Assembly (NCBI GenBank): GCA_028379895.1
Contig: JAOEKQ010000002.1
Location: 1 to 56,619, forward strand
Direction of reading: 5' to 3'
Source: Burkholderiales bacterium
Lineage (GTDB): Bacteria > Pseudomonadota > Gammaproteobacteria > Burkholderiales > Eutrophovitaceae
Length of the DNA stretch: 56,619 nt
Below, piece by piece: positions 38,238-47,884 of this stretch. Position 1 is the first letter of the stretch. Every line of letters starts with the position of its first letter. The notes beneath the pieces were generated by a model. That model saw only the letters and a list, made by a program, of their open reading frames with translations. It was not told the DNA's origin and searched no databases. The position numbers and the translations under genes were made by a program.

Positions 38238-39122
38238 TTATGTAATCTTTACGACATTAGATACTGTAGATTGGTTCAGAGACGGATCCGGGTCAAAAGC
38301 GATATCTCCCTCTGCCTCGTCGGCACCCTCGTGAGAAAGGCCCTCAAAATCGTAGAGGATTGGGTCAAGGAGGTGCGACGTGGAAACTTTTTTAAGCGCA
38401 CTAAACATAGTATCTAAGCGCCCAGGGTGTTTTTTTTCCCATTCAAGGAGCATTTGTTTTGTAACTTGTCTTTGAAGATTATCTTGAGAGCCACACAAAT
38501 CACAAGGGATAATTGGGAATGCTTTAATTAAAGCATGGGCTGTAATGTCTTTCTCCTTGCAGTATGCAAGAGGCCTAATTACGATGTGTTCTCCATTATC
38601 TGACTTAAGCTTGGGTGGCATTGCTTTCAACCTGCCTCCATGAAACAAATTCAGAAAAAATGTTTCTAGAATATCCTCGCGGTGGTGCCCTAACGCTATT
38701 TTCGTAGCACCTAACCTCTTAGCGGTTTTGTATAAGATTCCTCGGCGCATCCGAGAGCATAGTCCACACATTGTCTTTCCTTCGGGGATGACCCGTTTAA
38801 CGATGCTGTAAGTGTCTTGCTCGACGATATGAAAAGGCACATCCAGCGATTTAAGATAGTTAGGCAAAATCTCTTTCGGGAAGCCGGGATGTTTCTGATC
38901 TAGGTTCACCGCGATGATGTCAAAGTGGATTGGCGCGTGGCTACGCAGAGATAGCAGAATGTCCAACATTGTGTAGCTATCTTTTCCGCCAGACAGGCAA
39001 ACCATCACATTATCGCCTTCAACAATCATGTTGTAGTCAGCTATCGCTTCTCCGACTTGTCGACGCAGTCGTTTGGCTAATTTATTCGTTTCGTAGTTCG
39101 ATTTTTGAACGACTGACGGCAT
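38238..39122 (-). CDS. ttcA: tRNA 2-thiocytidine(32) synthetase
   Basis: Fe-S dependent enzyme thiolating C32 of certain tRNAs. The PP-loop SGGKDS is at residues 44-49. Two CxxC pairs, Cys119/Cys122 ([10 protein letters not shown]) and Cys207/Cys210 (PCDLCGSQ), are present; three of these cysteines are the cluster ligands in E. coli TtcA. The 294 residues are normal. It follows folB by 2 bases and ends the minus-strand folM-folB-ttcA unit. Confidence 0.95.
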   Translation of the reverse strand: MPSVVQKSNYETNKLAKRLRRQVGEAIADYNMIVEGDNVMVCLSGGKDSYTMLDILLSLRSHAPIHFDIIAVNLDQKHPGFPKEILPNYLKSLDVPFHIVEQDTYSIVKRVIPEGKTMCGLCSRMRRGILYKTAKRLGATKIALGHHREDILETFFLNLFHGGRLKAMPPKLKSDNGEHIVIRPLAYCKEKDITAHALIKAFPIIPCDLCGSQDNLQRQVTKQMLLEWEKKHPGRLDTMFSALKKVSTSHLLDPILYDFEGLSHEGADEAEGDIAFDPDPSLNQSTVSNVVKIT

Positions 39123-39124
39123 TT

Positions 39125-39499
39125 TTACTCTTTCGTTTGATAAATTTCAAATCCCACTGATGCGCAGTCGGGGTACACGTCAGTTTTTTCACTTGAGACT
39201 TTTGCCGCAATTACGCCATCCTTTCCCAGGCAGAGTTCAAGGATTTTTTCGCAAAAAGTCTCCTGTAGGTGGAAGTGTCCGCTGTCTGATAAATTCATCA
39301 CTGAACTTCTTAAGAAATCGTAATCCACTGTCTCTGCGATAGTATCCTCAAGCACGCGTATATTGGGATCGACATCTAGTTCAACGTTAATAAGAACATT
39401 TTGTTTTTTAATTTTTTCAAAGTCATGTATGCCGATAGAGAGAGACACGGCCATATCTTTTAGAAAAATTTTTCGATGAGGTTTGGATTCTGGTTTCAT
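39125..39499 (-). CDS. folB: dihydroneopterin aldolase
   Basis: Folate-pathway enzyme releasing 6-hydroxymethyl-dihydropterin from dihydroneopterin. The 124-residue protein has the family opening ([15 protein letters not shown]), NVELDVD and a later [12 protein letters not shown] segment that includes the conserved tyrosine. It lies between the pteridine-reductase-like SDR and ttcA. The short N-terminal lysine-rich stretch is unremarkable. Confidence 0.92.
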   Translation of the reverse strand: MKPESKPHRKIFLKDMAVSLSIGIHDFEKIKKQNVLINVELDVDPNIRVLEDTIAETVDYDFLRSSVMNLSDSGHFHLQETFCEKILELCLGKDGVIAAKVSSEKTDVYPDCASVGFEIYQTKE

Positions 39500-39524
39500 A
39501 TGTTTTGGTTAGAGTTAATTATCG

Positions 39525-40298
39525 TTATTTTTTGATTTCAAACTGAACATCTCGTTTTGTCGGCCAAAGGTGTTGACCGCCGTCAACAATGAGCGTCGAG
39601 CCTGTTACTGCATCTGCGCTTAAAAGGTATTTAATGGCGTTTACAATATCGTTTGGTAGAGAGCTTTGTCCAAGGGGCGCTAATTTATGTGCTTTTTCAA
39701 ACCCTAAATCAGTTTGATCTCCGCTTGGAAGGGTAATGCCAGGAGCCAAACCACACACTCGCAACTTGGGACCTAGCGTTGATGCAAGCAGTTTCGTGGC
39801 GGTTTCTAGTGCAACTTTACTTAATGTGTAGGAGAAAAAATCTGAATTCAGGTTATGTGTTTTCTGGTCTAAGAGGTTGATGACACATCCCAGCTTGTTT
39901 TCAGGGATTTGTTTCGCAAATTCAGAGGTTAAGCGCAATGGAGCGTATAAGTTTACGGCCATATGCTTTTCTAAACTAGATCGTTCAAATTGCTCTGGTG
40001 TGTCGAAGCTAAACATCGACGCGTTATTGATTAGGCTGTGAATGTCACCCAATTCTTGTCTGACTGATTTTACCAATCTTTTAGTGCTGTCTTCGTGCGC
40101 TAAGTTTGCTTTAAAGGCCGTACTTTTAACGCCCATTTCTTTGAGATTTTTTACAAGATCGGCCGCTTTAGATTCGGACTCGTTGTAGTGAACTCCAACA
40201 TTCCAGCCATCTTTAGCTAGACCGAGGGCAATATGCTTCCCGAGTCGCGTCGCGCAACCAGTGATTAAAACGGTCCTACTTTCTGTTTGTGTCATCAT
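39525..40298 (-). CDS. FolM/pteridine-reductase-like short-chain dehydrogenase
   Basis: 257-residue SDR. The cofactor motif is TGCATRLGKHIA, the arginine-containing form seen in pteridine reductases and FolM, and NNAS replaces the usual NNAG, again as in that branch. The catalytic tyrosine and lysine are in YTLSKVA. Its position before folB supports a role in reducing dihydromonapterin or dihydrofolate. The substrate is inferred from motif and context. Two ATGs in tandem (40298 and 40295) are equally possible starts. Confidence 0.85.
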   Translation of the reverse strand: MMTQTESRTVLITGCATRLGKHIALGLAKDGWNVGVHYNESESKAADLVKNLKEMGVKSTAFKANLAHEDSTKRLVKSVRQELGDIHSLINNASMFSFDTPEQFERSSLEKHMAVNLYAPLRLTSEFAKQIPENKLGCVINLLDQKTHNLNSDFFSYTLSKVALETATKLLASTLGPKLRVCGLAPGITLPSGDQTDLGFEKAHKLAPLGQSSLPNDIVNAIKYLLSADAVTGSTLIVDGGQHLWPTKRDVQFEIKK

Positions 40299-40422
40299 TT
40301 ATTAAAATTACAGTCTAAAATATCGCTTATGTCGTTACGAGGAGATGCGCTCGTTAATTGCAATAATCTTTCGTTGGCTGTCTTTCGCATGCATCCGTCG
40401 AGATCTAAGGAATAATGGATAA

Positions 40423-41553
40423 ATGACAGAAGACTTATCAGATCAAGCTGCAATCCTCGTTATGTTTAAAACGTACCTAGCCGAAAAGAATAATTGGCTG
40501 GATTTCGCCTCGTTCATGCACCACGCCTTGTTCGACCCGCAATACGGCTATTACATGCGGGACACCTATAAATTTGGATCACGAGGAGATTTTATCACTG
40601 CTCCGGAGGTAAGTGATCTTTTTGGGCGGACGATTGCTAGGCAATGCGCACAAATTTTACAAATGAGTGGTGGGAGTATTTTAGAGCTTGGCGGTGGTAG
40701 CGGTGTTCTTGGGTCCGACATTTTGCTTGAGTTAGATAGGATGGATTGTTCTTTAGACGAGTATTTATTGTTTGAGCCTAGCGCAGCGCTTACTGAACGA
40801 CAAAAAGAGCGCATCGGCCGCTTAACACCCAACATCAAGAGTAAGGTCCGTTGGGTTAGTGAATTCCCAAAAAACTTCAACGGAATCATTTTGGCGAATG
40901 AGGTATTTGATGCGCTTCCCGTTCACCTTTTGTCGTTAAACGCTGATGGTTGGCAAGAGCGCGGAGTAGCTTTAGATAATGAATCTTTGACTTGGCAAGA
41001 CCGCCCGATTCAAGACGAGCGCTTACATCATGTGATTGATGGCCTCGATGTCAATACCCCTTACGTTACAGAAGTTTGCTTGGCGGCGGATAGTCTTATT
41101 AATGAGTTATCACAAAGTCTGAATAGTGGGGCGATTCTTGCCTTTGATTATGGCTATGAACATTGCAATTATTATCATCCGGACCGGAGAGATGGAACGC
41201 TGAGCTGTCATTATCAACATAAAGTAGATTCTGACCCGTTGGAGCGCCCAGGGCATAAAGATATCACTGCTCATGTTGACTTCTCCAGGCTCGCCCATGC
41301 TGCGCATGATGTCGGCCTCGAGGTCGCTGGATATGTGGGCCAAGCAGATTTTTTGGTGAATTGTGGCATAACAGATTTATTGGCATCCTTCGATCCTGAT
41401 CAGTTGGATACTTATTTGCCTGTTGCTTCAGCCGCGCAAAAATTATTATCTCCAACCACCATGGGGGAGATGTTCAAGGTAATATCTTTTACCCGCGGGA
41501 TTAACGAGCCGCTATTTGGTTTTAGCCACAGGGACAGGCTACACATGCTATGA
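40423..41553 (+). CDS. MidA-like SAM-dependent methyltransferase
   Basis: 376-residue class I methyltransferase of the DUF185/MidA family, whose mitochondrial member (NDUFAF7) methylates an arginine of a complex I subunit. The opening segment FASFMHHALFDPQYGYY, the GDFITAPEVS motif and the SAM loop ELGGGSGVLG are all present, as is ANEVFDALPVH. Whether the bacterial protein methylates complex I is not settled. AAGGA precedes the ATG. It is divergent from folM and overlaps mpl by four bases. Confidence 0.9.
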   Translation: MTEDLSDQAAILVMFKTYLAEKNNWLDFASFMHHALFDPQYGYYMRDTYKFGSRGDFITAPEVSDLFGRTIARQCAQILQMSGGSILELGGGSGVLGSDILLELDRMDCSLDEYLLFEPSAALTERQKERIGRLTPNIKSKVRWVSEFPKNFNGIILANEVFDALPVHLLSLNADGWQERGVALDNESLTWQDRPIQDERLHHVIDGLDVNTPYVTEVCLAADSLINELSQSLNSGAILAFDYGYEHCNYYHPDRRDGTLSCHYQHKVDSDPLERPGHKDITAHVDFSRLAHAAHDVGLEVAGYVGQADFLVNCGITDLLASFDPDQLDTYLPVASAAQKLLSPTTMGEMFKVISFTRGINEPLFGFSHRDRLHML

Positions 41554-42923
41554 CAACAAGAGGCGAAACACATATCCATATCCTAGGAATCTGTGGCAGC
41601 TTTATGGGTGGTTTGGCAGCTATCGCAAAGCAAGCCGGATTTAAGGTAACTGGGTGTGATGAGGCGGTTTATCCCCCCATGAGTCTGCAGCTTGAGTCAA
41701 TGGGTGTTGATCTAATCGAGGGTTGGAATATCGATCAACTCGCTTTGAAGCCCGACCTCTACGTCGTTGGTAACGTAGTATCTCGAGGTAATCCTTTAAT
41801 GGAGGAAATTCTCAATCGTAATTTACCCTATATATCAGGGCCTCAGTGGTTGTATGAGTCGGTTCTAAGGTCAAAATGGGTATTGGCTGTCGCAGGGACG
41901 CATGGAAAGACTACCACCACCGCTATGGTAGCAACAATTCTTGATTATGCAGGATTGAATCCAGGTTTTTTAGTGGGCGGTATCCCAGCTGATTTTGATT
42001 TGTCGTCGAGACTTACTGATTCCAACTTTTTCGTAATTGAAGCCGACGAGTACGACACAGCTTTTTTCGATAAGCGATCTAAATTTTTACATTATCGTCC
42101 GCGAACATTAGTTTTAAACAATCTCGAGTATGATCATGCGGACATTTTTCCGAATCTTGAAGCTATAGAAACACAGTTTCATTACTTGATGCGAACGGTC
42201 CCCAAGACGGGAGCTGTAATTACCAATCAAAGCAGTCTAGCTCTGCGCCGTGTGATCGAGCGCGGATGTTGGTCAGAAATTATTCCGTTTGGAACGTCCG
42301 AAAACTGGACATACCAAAGTTTAGATTATGGTGCCCGCATAAAGCTATTGAACAATAACCGGCTTCAGGGGACCTATAAACCAGACTTTTTTGGTGCTCA
42401 CAATTTGGATAATGCTTTGGCTGCTTTATTAGCTGCCCAGCATTGCGGCGTTCCAATTGAGATTGGACTGATGGCTTTAGAAAAATTCCAAGGTGTAAGG
42501 CGACGGCTGGAGCTTCGTGGTGAGGTTAAAAATATTAAGGTTTATGACGATTTTGCCCATCATCCAACGGCGATAAGGTCGACTATCACGGCGGTCAAGC
42601 AGCGATACCCAGGAGTAAGGGTTTTAGCCGTCTTTGAGCCGCGCTCAAACAGCATGAAAATGGGGCATCATAATGATTCGTTACCAGATAGTCTGGATGC
42701 TGCAGATCTTGTTTATTGCTATACGCAGGGGCTCGATTGGAATCCGGCTATATTGTTAAGATCTATGAATAATAAGGTGAGTCTGTTTGACGACATTTCA
42801 ACGATGGCCCGAGCCATTGTGAACAGTGCTGTGCCTGGAGACTTCATATTGATTATGAGTAACGGTGGGTTTTACAATATTCATGAGAAGGTATTAGATC
42901 TTCTGGGATCGAAAGTAGATTAA
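41550..42923 (+). CDS. mpl: UDP-MurNAc : L-Ala-gamma-D-Glu-meso-DAP ligase
   Basis: Murein tripeptide recycling ligase of the Mur family. It starts with ICGSFMGGLAAIAK (nucleotide-binding), has the ATP loop GTHGKTTTT, EADEYDTAFFDKRSKF, and the late DDFAHHPTAI motif. The N-terminal glycine motif with SFMGG distinguishes Mpl from MurC. The 457 residues are typical. It is coupled to midA upstream (ATGA) and yqiA downstream (TAATG). Confidence 0.95.
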   Translation: MTTRGETHIHILGICGSFMGGLAAIAKQAGFKVTGCDEAVYPPMSLQLESMGVDLIEGWNIDQLALKPDLYVVGNVVSRGNPLMEEILNRNLPYISGPQWLYESVLRSKWVLAVAGTHGKTTTTAMVATILDYAGLNPGFLVGGIPADFDLSSRLTDSNFFVIEADEYDTAFFDKRSKFLHYRPRTLVLNNLEYDHADIFPNLEAIETQFHYLMRTVPKTGAVITNQSSLALRRVIERGCWSEIIPFGTSENWTYQSLDYGARIKLLNNNRLQGTYKPDFFGAHNLDNALAALLAAQHCGVPIEIGLMALEKFQGVRRRLELRGEVKNIKVYDDFAHHPTAIRSTITAVKQRYPGVRVLAVFEPRSNSMKMGHHNDSLPDSLDAADLVYCYTQGLDWNPAILLRSMNNKVSLFDDISTMARAIVNSAVPGDFILIMSNGGFYNIHEKVLDLLGSKVD

Positions 42924-43540
42924 TGAAGTTAATTATTTACGCGCACGGTTTCAATAGCTCCTCGTCTTCCTACAAAGCATGTCTTCTTGCAAAGTTGATT
43001 CAGGAGCAAGATTCTAAGGTTGATTTTTGGTGCCCAAACTTGCCTCACTGGCCCAAGGAAGCATTGGCAGTTTTGAGTAGTAAAATTAAGACATGCCCTA
43101 TTAACGATGTAGTTTTAGTTGGCAGCTCTTTGGGCGGGTTTTATGCAACGCACTTGTCTGAACAGTTGGGGTGCAGATCCATCCTAATAAATCCTGCAAT
43201 CACCCCTCATACTGGATTAACCAATTATGTTGGCTCTCAAAAAAATCTTTATACGCAGGAGCAATATGAATTTACGAGCCAGCATTTGGAGCAGCTTGAA
43301 GCTATGTACACACCTCACCTTAGAAACCCTAAGAAATTATTCCTTATGCACGCCACTGACGATGAGCTTTTAGATTGGAGAGTAGCCGTAAAACACTATG
43401 AAGGATCAAAGCGTTTAATAGTTTCGGGCGGTGATCATGGATTTAGTAACTTCGAAGATTACGCTGATATCGTCCTATCACACGTAATTGGTTTCCCATT
43501 AGGCATACGAGGCCAAGTAAATAATTTCAATAATAGTTAA
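42923..43540 (+). CDS. YqiA-type alpha/beta-hydrolase (UPF0227)
   Basis: 205-residue esterase-fold protein. The nucleophile elbow is GSSLGG, the oxyanion region YAHGFNSSSSS, and the acid and histidine are in DDELLDW and GGDHGF, completing a Ser-Asp-His triad. E. coli YqiA has esterase activity on short acyl esters; the natural substrate is unknown. It is placed between mpl and the RNB gene, as in other Burkholderiales. Confidence 0.87.
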   Translation: MKLIIYAHGFNSSSSSYKACLLAKLIQEQDSKVDFWCPNLPHWPKEALAVLSSKIKTCPINDVVLVGSSLGGFYATHLSEQLGCRSILINPAITPHTGLTNYVGSQKNLYTQEQYEFTSQHLEQLEAMYTPHLRNPKKLFLMHATDDELLDWRVAVKHYEGSKRLIVSGGDHGFSNFEDYADIVLSHVIGFPLGIRGQVNNFNNS

Positions 43541-43553
43541 GGGGAAGCTTTCT

Positions 43554-45389
43554 GTGAATGTATTGTATCTGGAGTCTGGCGTTCTAAAGGTTGGCCGAGT
43601 TTTGAAGGAGGCTGGGGCTTCGCTACAGGTTCAAAGTCAATTTGGGAAGAAAATTAAAGTTAAAGCAAATCATGTATTTTTCTTGTTTGATCATGCGCAA
43701 CCTGATGAGTTTTTCAATTCTTCACAAGAGCTCGCAAAGAGTATTGACCCTGACTTACTTTGGGAAGCTTTTGAGGGTGACGAACAGGTTTATTCATCAG
43801 TCGCAAAAGCATTTTACGGCGAATCTATTACAAAAGAGCAAGAAGCCAGTGTGTTGAGGGTCTTGTTTGACCATCCAACTCATTTTTATAAAAAGGGTCA
43901 CGGAAACTTTAAGCCCGCCAACCCTGATTCATTGAAGGCCGCTAAAGTATCTTTAGAGCTCAAGAAACAGCGTGAGATGTTACTCGCAAGCTACGTAGAA
44001 CAATTATCTAGTTTCGTAGTGCCGAGAGAGTTTAATGAGAAATTACCCCGCTTATTGTATGGCCCAGATAAAAATGAATTAGAGGAAAAAGCGATTGAGC
44101 AGGCTTGTGCCAATTTAAAAATATCAAAGCTCGGTCTTTTTTCTCGACTATCGATCATGCCTGAACCCGTAGAATTCCATATGGGCCAGTTTATATATGA
44201 TCACTTTAACGATAGTTTGAAACATTGGAATGATGTACGCGTTCCAGAAATAAAGGATTTATCCGAAGGTCCGACCACTGCGTTCAGTATCGATGATGCG
44301 TCCACCACGGAAATTGATGACGCGTTTTCAGTGACTAAGCATGAAAATGGAGGCTGGAGGCTTGGCATACACATTGCCGCGCCTGGACTTGGTATCCAGG
44401 CAGACTCTTTGCTGGATAAAGAGCTGCGATCAAGAATGTCGACGGTTTATCACCCAGCGGGCAAACTTACAATGTCGCCTCCGAAGATCGTAGAGCAATT
44501 TAGCCTATTGCAAGGACATCGGGCACCTGTCGTATCATATTACGCAGACCTAGATTCTGAATATTGCGTTATTAAAACTGAATCGAAGATTGAAACTCTT
44601 AAGGTCAAAGATAACTTGGATTTGGTAATTATCGATGAATGTTTTGATCCAGATTTAGGCGTCAACCAAGTTGCGGAATGTCCGAGAGGTCAAGAATTAC
44701 ATTTACTTTATCAATTCGCAACTCGGTTACGGAACCTTAGAGGAGAAAATCATACTCACACCCATCGGAAGGAATACAGTTTTGTTGTCCTAGATGGGGT
44801 TGTTCAAATTATGCCTCGCAAGCGTGGTTCACCTGTTGATGTCATCGTGTCAGAGTTGATGATATTTGCCAATAGCTCCTGGGGCGCTGAGCTCAAGACG
44901 GCAGAAATAGCTGCGCTATATCGCGTAAAAACCAAGTCCAAAACAGGCTTGTCTACGCTACCTTTGCCTCATGAAACGATGGGGTTGGAAGCGTATGTTT
45001 GGGTGAGTAGTCCTTTGAGACGTTACGTAGATTTGGTTAATCAGCGTCAGTTAATATCACACATCTTATCTCACGAGCCGGTATACAGCGTGTCTAGTGA
45101 AGAGTTGAAAAGCATTGTTTATGATTTTGAAACTAAGTATGGACAATATGCTGATTTTCAAAGGTCAATGGAGCGTTTTTGGTGCTTAAAATGGTTGCAA
45201 CAGACGGACCAAAGAGAATTTGAAGCGGAAGTGTTGCGCGAAAATTTAGTTCGCTTGGATTCTATTCCATTGGTGTGCAAGGTTAATGATGTGACTCAAA
45301 GCAATACCGGAGATAGGGTTTTAATTAGGATATTGGATATAAATTTATTTGATAATTTCGCCACTTCCGAGTGGATTAAGAACCTCTGA
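43554..45389 (+). CDS. RNB-domain exoribonuclease (RNase II/R family)
   Basis: 611-residue 3'-5' exoribonuclease. The RNB catalytic core is seen as SIDDASTTEIDDAF, with the aspartates that bind magnesium, and the later signature PLRRYVDLVNQRQL. The N-terminal 200 residues are less conserved than in RNase R, and no C-terminal S1 tail of RNase R length is present, so it fits the shorter RNase II-like betaproteobacterial type. It starts with GTG 10 bases after AGGGGAAG. The substrate (mRNA or rRNA) is unknown. Confidence 0.9.
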   Translation: MNVLYLESGVLKVGRVLKEAGASLQVQSQFGKKIKVKANHVFFLFDHAQPDEFFNSSQELAKSIDPDLLWEAFEGDEQVYSSVAKAFYGESITKEQEASVLRVLFDHPTHFYKKGHGNFKPANPDSLKAAKVSLELKKQREMLLASYVEQLSSFVVPREFNEKLPRLLYGPDKNELEEKAIEQACANLKISKLGLFSRLSIMPEPVEFHMGQFIYDHFNDSLKHWNDVRVPEIKDLSEGPTTAFSIDDASTTEIDDAFSVTKHENGGWRLGIHIAAPGLGIQADSLLDKELRSRMSTVYHPAGKLTMSPPKIVEQFSLLQGHRAPVVSYYADLDSEYCVIKTESKIETLKVKDNLDLVIIDECFDPDLGVNQVAECPRGQELHLLYQFATRLRNLRGENHTHTHRKEYSFVVLDGVVQIMPRKRGSPVDVIVSELMIFANSSWGAELKTAEIAALYRVKTKSKTGLSTLPLPHETMGLEAYVWVSSPLRRYVDLVNQRQLISHILSHEPVYSVSSEELKSIVYDFETKYGQYADFQRSMERFWCLKWLQQTDQREFEAEVLRENLVRLDSIPLVCKVNDVTQSNTGDRVLIRILDINLFDNFATSEWIKNL

Positions 45390-45460
45390 CTTGTAAGTAG
45401 TAAACCAACCACGTAATCTTCTACACTAAATAATTCTGATAAATAGCGACTAACTTAAGT

Positions 45461-46354
45461 ATGCGATTTAATCGAGGAGCTGGTAAACAAGTTATTTTTA
45501 GAGCCTCCAAGAAGATGGCATTCGCGCTGGTCTTTTCTTTTTTCGTTCATATGATGTTATTGACCATCCACAGTGCCGAAACAACGTCGAGGCCTCGTTT
45601 GGTGTCAGCTGACTTGGACGTGATTCTCGTTAATAGTCAGTCACAGAGACAGGTCAATGTGGCGGATGCGTTAGCCCAAGTCAGTTTAGAGGGCGGCGGC
45701 AATACGGAGGCAAACGTTATGGTTACGAGTAATGTTGCAGTTGAGGTGTTGACTACAATGGAGCGAAGTATGGCGTTAGCCGTACGTCGCGTTGACGACC
45801 TAGAACGCTCCGTGCGAGAGCTTCTAGCAATGGATCGGGAGCGCGCAATGCTGCAGTCCATTCCCGATGCCAGTGAAAAAAAAATAGATAACACTGAAAT
45901 TTCCGATAGCACTATTAGCCCGTCTAATCAGATAGCCACGAGTGTTTTGCAAGCCAAAATTGACAAAAAGTGGATGAATTATCAAAAGAGGCCAAAACGA
46001 AAATTTATTGGTGCGAACGTTCGGGAGGCGGAGTTCGCGACTTATGTAGAACGTTGGAGACAGAGAATAGAAGACTTTGGTAGCCGACATTATTCACAAG
46101 GTCTAAATGACCAAAGGCTCGAGGGAGCAATGGTTGTAACGGTGTCGATTCGTTCTGACGGTACAGTGGAAAATGTCTCTATAGACCGATCCTCTGGATC
46201 AGACATGTTGGACCGAGCGGCGACAGATATTGTGCAAAGATCTGCACCATTCGATTCTTTTGATTCTAGATTAAGCGCTAAATTTGATGTGCTCTCCATT
46301 ACTCGACAATGGTCATTCAAGAGGAATGATCTTGTTCTAGAGCAAGGGAAATAG
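45461..46354 (+). CDS. TonB-like energy transducer
   Basis: 297-residue protein with one N-terminal membrane anchor (AFALVFSFFVHMMLLTI, about residues 20-38), a long periplasmic linker, and a C-terminal TonB domain (VTVSIRSDGTVENVSI...RAAPFDSF-like end). The linker is not the proline-rich type of E. coli TonB but a charged, partly helical stretch. It should couple the inner-membrane proton motive force to outer-membrane receptors, with ExbB and ExbD encoded elsewhere. A start at 45515 (MAFALVF) is also possible. It is directly followed by aroE (TAG then ATG). Confidence 0.85.
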   Translation: MRFNRGAGKQVIFRASKKMAFALVFSFFVHMMLLTIHSAETTSRPRLVSADLDVILVNSQSQRQVNVADALAQVSLEGGGNTEANVMVTSNVAVEVLTTMERSMALAVRRVDDLERSVRELLAMDRERAMLQSIPDASEKKIDNTEISDSTISPSNQIATSVLQAKIDKKWMNYQKRPKRKFIGANVREAEFATYVERWRQRIEDFGSRHYSQGLNDQRLEGAMVVTVSIRSDGTVENVSIDRSSGSDMLDRAATDIVQRSAPFDSFDSRLSAKFDVLSITRQWSFKRNDLVLEQGK

Positions 46355-47191
46355 ATGGTAAAACCTGAGCAATATGTCGTTATTGGCAATCCGATTGAGC
46401 ATAGCAAATCACCTCAAATTCATTCTCTGTTTGCTCAACAAACAGGGATTTCTATTGAGTATAAAAAGCTCCTTTGTCCTGTTGGTGATTTCTCAAAGGT
46501 TGTGAGTGAATTTTTCGCTTCGGGTGGTCGAGGAGCTAACGTCACTGTCCCATTTAAGCTTGAGGCTTACGAATTTTCGACGCTTCGATCGACTCGTGTA
46601 GAGCATGCGAAGGCTGCGAACACACTGCTATGTAAAAACGGAGTGATTTCGGCTGAAAATACAGACGGAATTGGTCTAGTGAGGGATATTGTTGATAATC
46701 TAGAGTTTTCGATCGCCGGGAAATCGGTGTTAATTGTAGGCTCTGGAGGAGCAACGCGTGGTGTCTTATTGCCTATCCTTGAAGAGCTTCCTAAATCAAT
46801 TAGGGTAATTAACCGAACGCCAGAAAAAGCTCATCAATTGATTAAAACGATCGAAGTTGAGGCTAGAGGGCTGGCTGTTGATGTCGTCGCCGGAGGATTA
46901 CATGATCTTCATGACGGTGAATTCGATCTGGTTGTGAACGCTACGTCGAGCAGCTTGAGTAATGACTTATTTCCGCTTAGAACGAACCTCTTAGGCAGTA
47001 AAGCTCTGGCTTATGACATGATGTACGGTAAGCATGAAACGTCTTTCACTAAATGGGCACAAAAATCTAAAGCGCACAGAGCTGTAGATGGTTTAGGTAT
47101 GCTGGTTGAACAGGCAGCGGAATCTTTTTTTCTCTGGTGCGACAAGCGTCCCGACACTCAAACAGTAATGAAGATATTACGCTCGGAATGA
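46355..47191 (+). CDS. aroE: shikimate dehydrogenase
   Basis: NADPH-dependent reductase of 3-dehydroshikimate in aromatic amino-acid synthesis. The substrate-binding signature NPIEHSKSPQIH, the catalytic lysine in ANVTVPFK, NTDGIGLV, and the nucleotide loop GSGGATRG are intact. The 278 residues are typical. It begins immediately after the tonB stop and overlaps mtgA by four bases. Confidence 0.96.
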   Translation: MVKPEQYVVIGNPIEHSKSPQIHSLFAQQTGISIEYKKLLCPVGDFSKVVSEFFASGGRGANVTVPFKLEAYEFSTLRSTRVEHAKAANTLLCKNGVISAENTDGIGLVRDIVDNLEFSIAGKSVLIVGSGGATRGVLLPILEELPKSIRVINRTPEKAHQLIKTIEVEARGLAVDVVAGGLHDLHDGEFDLVVNATSSSLSNDLFPLRTNLLGSKALAYDMMYGKHETSFTKWAQKSKAHRAVDGLGMLVEQAAESFFLWCDKRPDTQTVMKILRSE

Positions 47192-47874
47192 GGCGACGAG
47201 CACGTTGGAGCCGGAGATTTTTTGGTTTTTTAATTTCATTATGTTTGCTCTACGAGCTATGGTTCGCGGGCCGTATTTTGATTTTAAAATGGATCGAGCC
47301 AACTAGCACCTCCTTCATGAGTGCTTACGCTGAAGAAACCAATACGACGCCAAGTTACATTTGGGTTGAGTATGAAGATATTTCTCTAAAAGTAAAAAAG
47401 GCAGTCATTGCCTCTGAAGATGCTAAATTCCTGAGTCATGGTGGATTCGATTGGGCATCTTTGCGTTACGCGGCCTCACAGAATTTAAGGCAGGGGAAAA
47501 CCGTGTCTGGAGGCTCTACTATTACTCAACAGCTAGCGAAGAATTTATTTTTATCGCCGAGTCGGTCTGTTTGGAGAAAGGCACAAGAGGTGATTTTGAC
47601 CTTGATGTTAGAGTTTATGTTATCTAAACAAAGGATTTTAGAAATTTATTTAAATGTCATAGAGTGGGGTCGAGGTGTCTATGGCATCGAGGCGGCGGCG
47701 AACCACTATTTTGGCCAGAGGGCAAATGATTTGAGTGAATACGAGGCAGTAAAATTAGCCTCTTATATTCCGGCGCCGAGGAAACATGATTTAATCGGCG
47801 ACACTGAGCGATCTCTCAGAAAAGGAAAGATTATTCGTAGCAGAATGAACCACAGCAGGATCCCCAACGAGTGA
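47188..47874 (+). CDS. mtgA: monofunctional biosynthetic peptidoglycan transglycosylase
   Basis: GT51 glycosyltransferase polymerising lipid II. One N-terminal membrane anchor (about residues 11-32) precedes motifs 1-3: ASEDAKFLSHGGFD (catalytic glutamate), SGGSTITQQLAKNLFLS, and ILEIYLNVIEWG. The 228 residues from the ATG at 47188 fit the monofunctional enzyme; a longer in-frame start at 47137 would lie inside aroE. It lacks any transpeptidase domain, as expected. Confidence 0.93.
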   Translation: MRRRARWSRRFFGFLISLCLLYELWFAGRILILKWIEPTSTSFMSAYAEETNTTPSYIWVEYEDISLKVKKAVIASEDAKFLSHGGFDWASLRYAASQNLRQGKTVSGGSTITQQLAKNLFLSPSRSVWRKAQEVILTLMLEFMLSKQRILEIYLNVIEWGRGVYGIEAAANHYFGQRANDLSEYEAVKLASYIPAPRKHDLIGDTERSLRKGKIIRSRMNHSRIPNE

Positions 47875-47884
47875 GTCATGATTA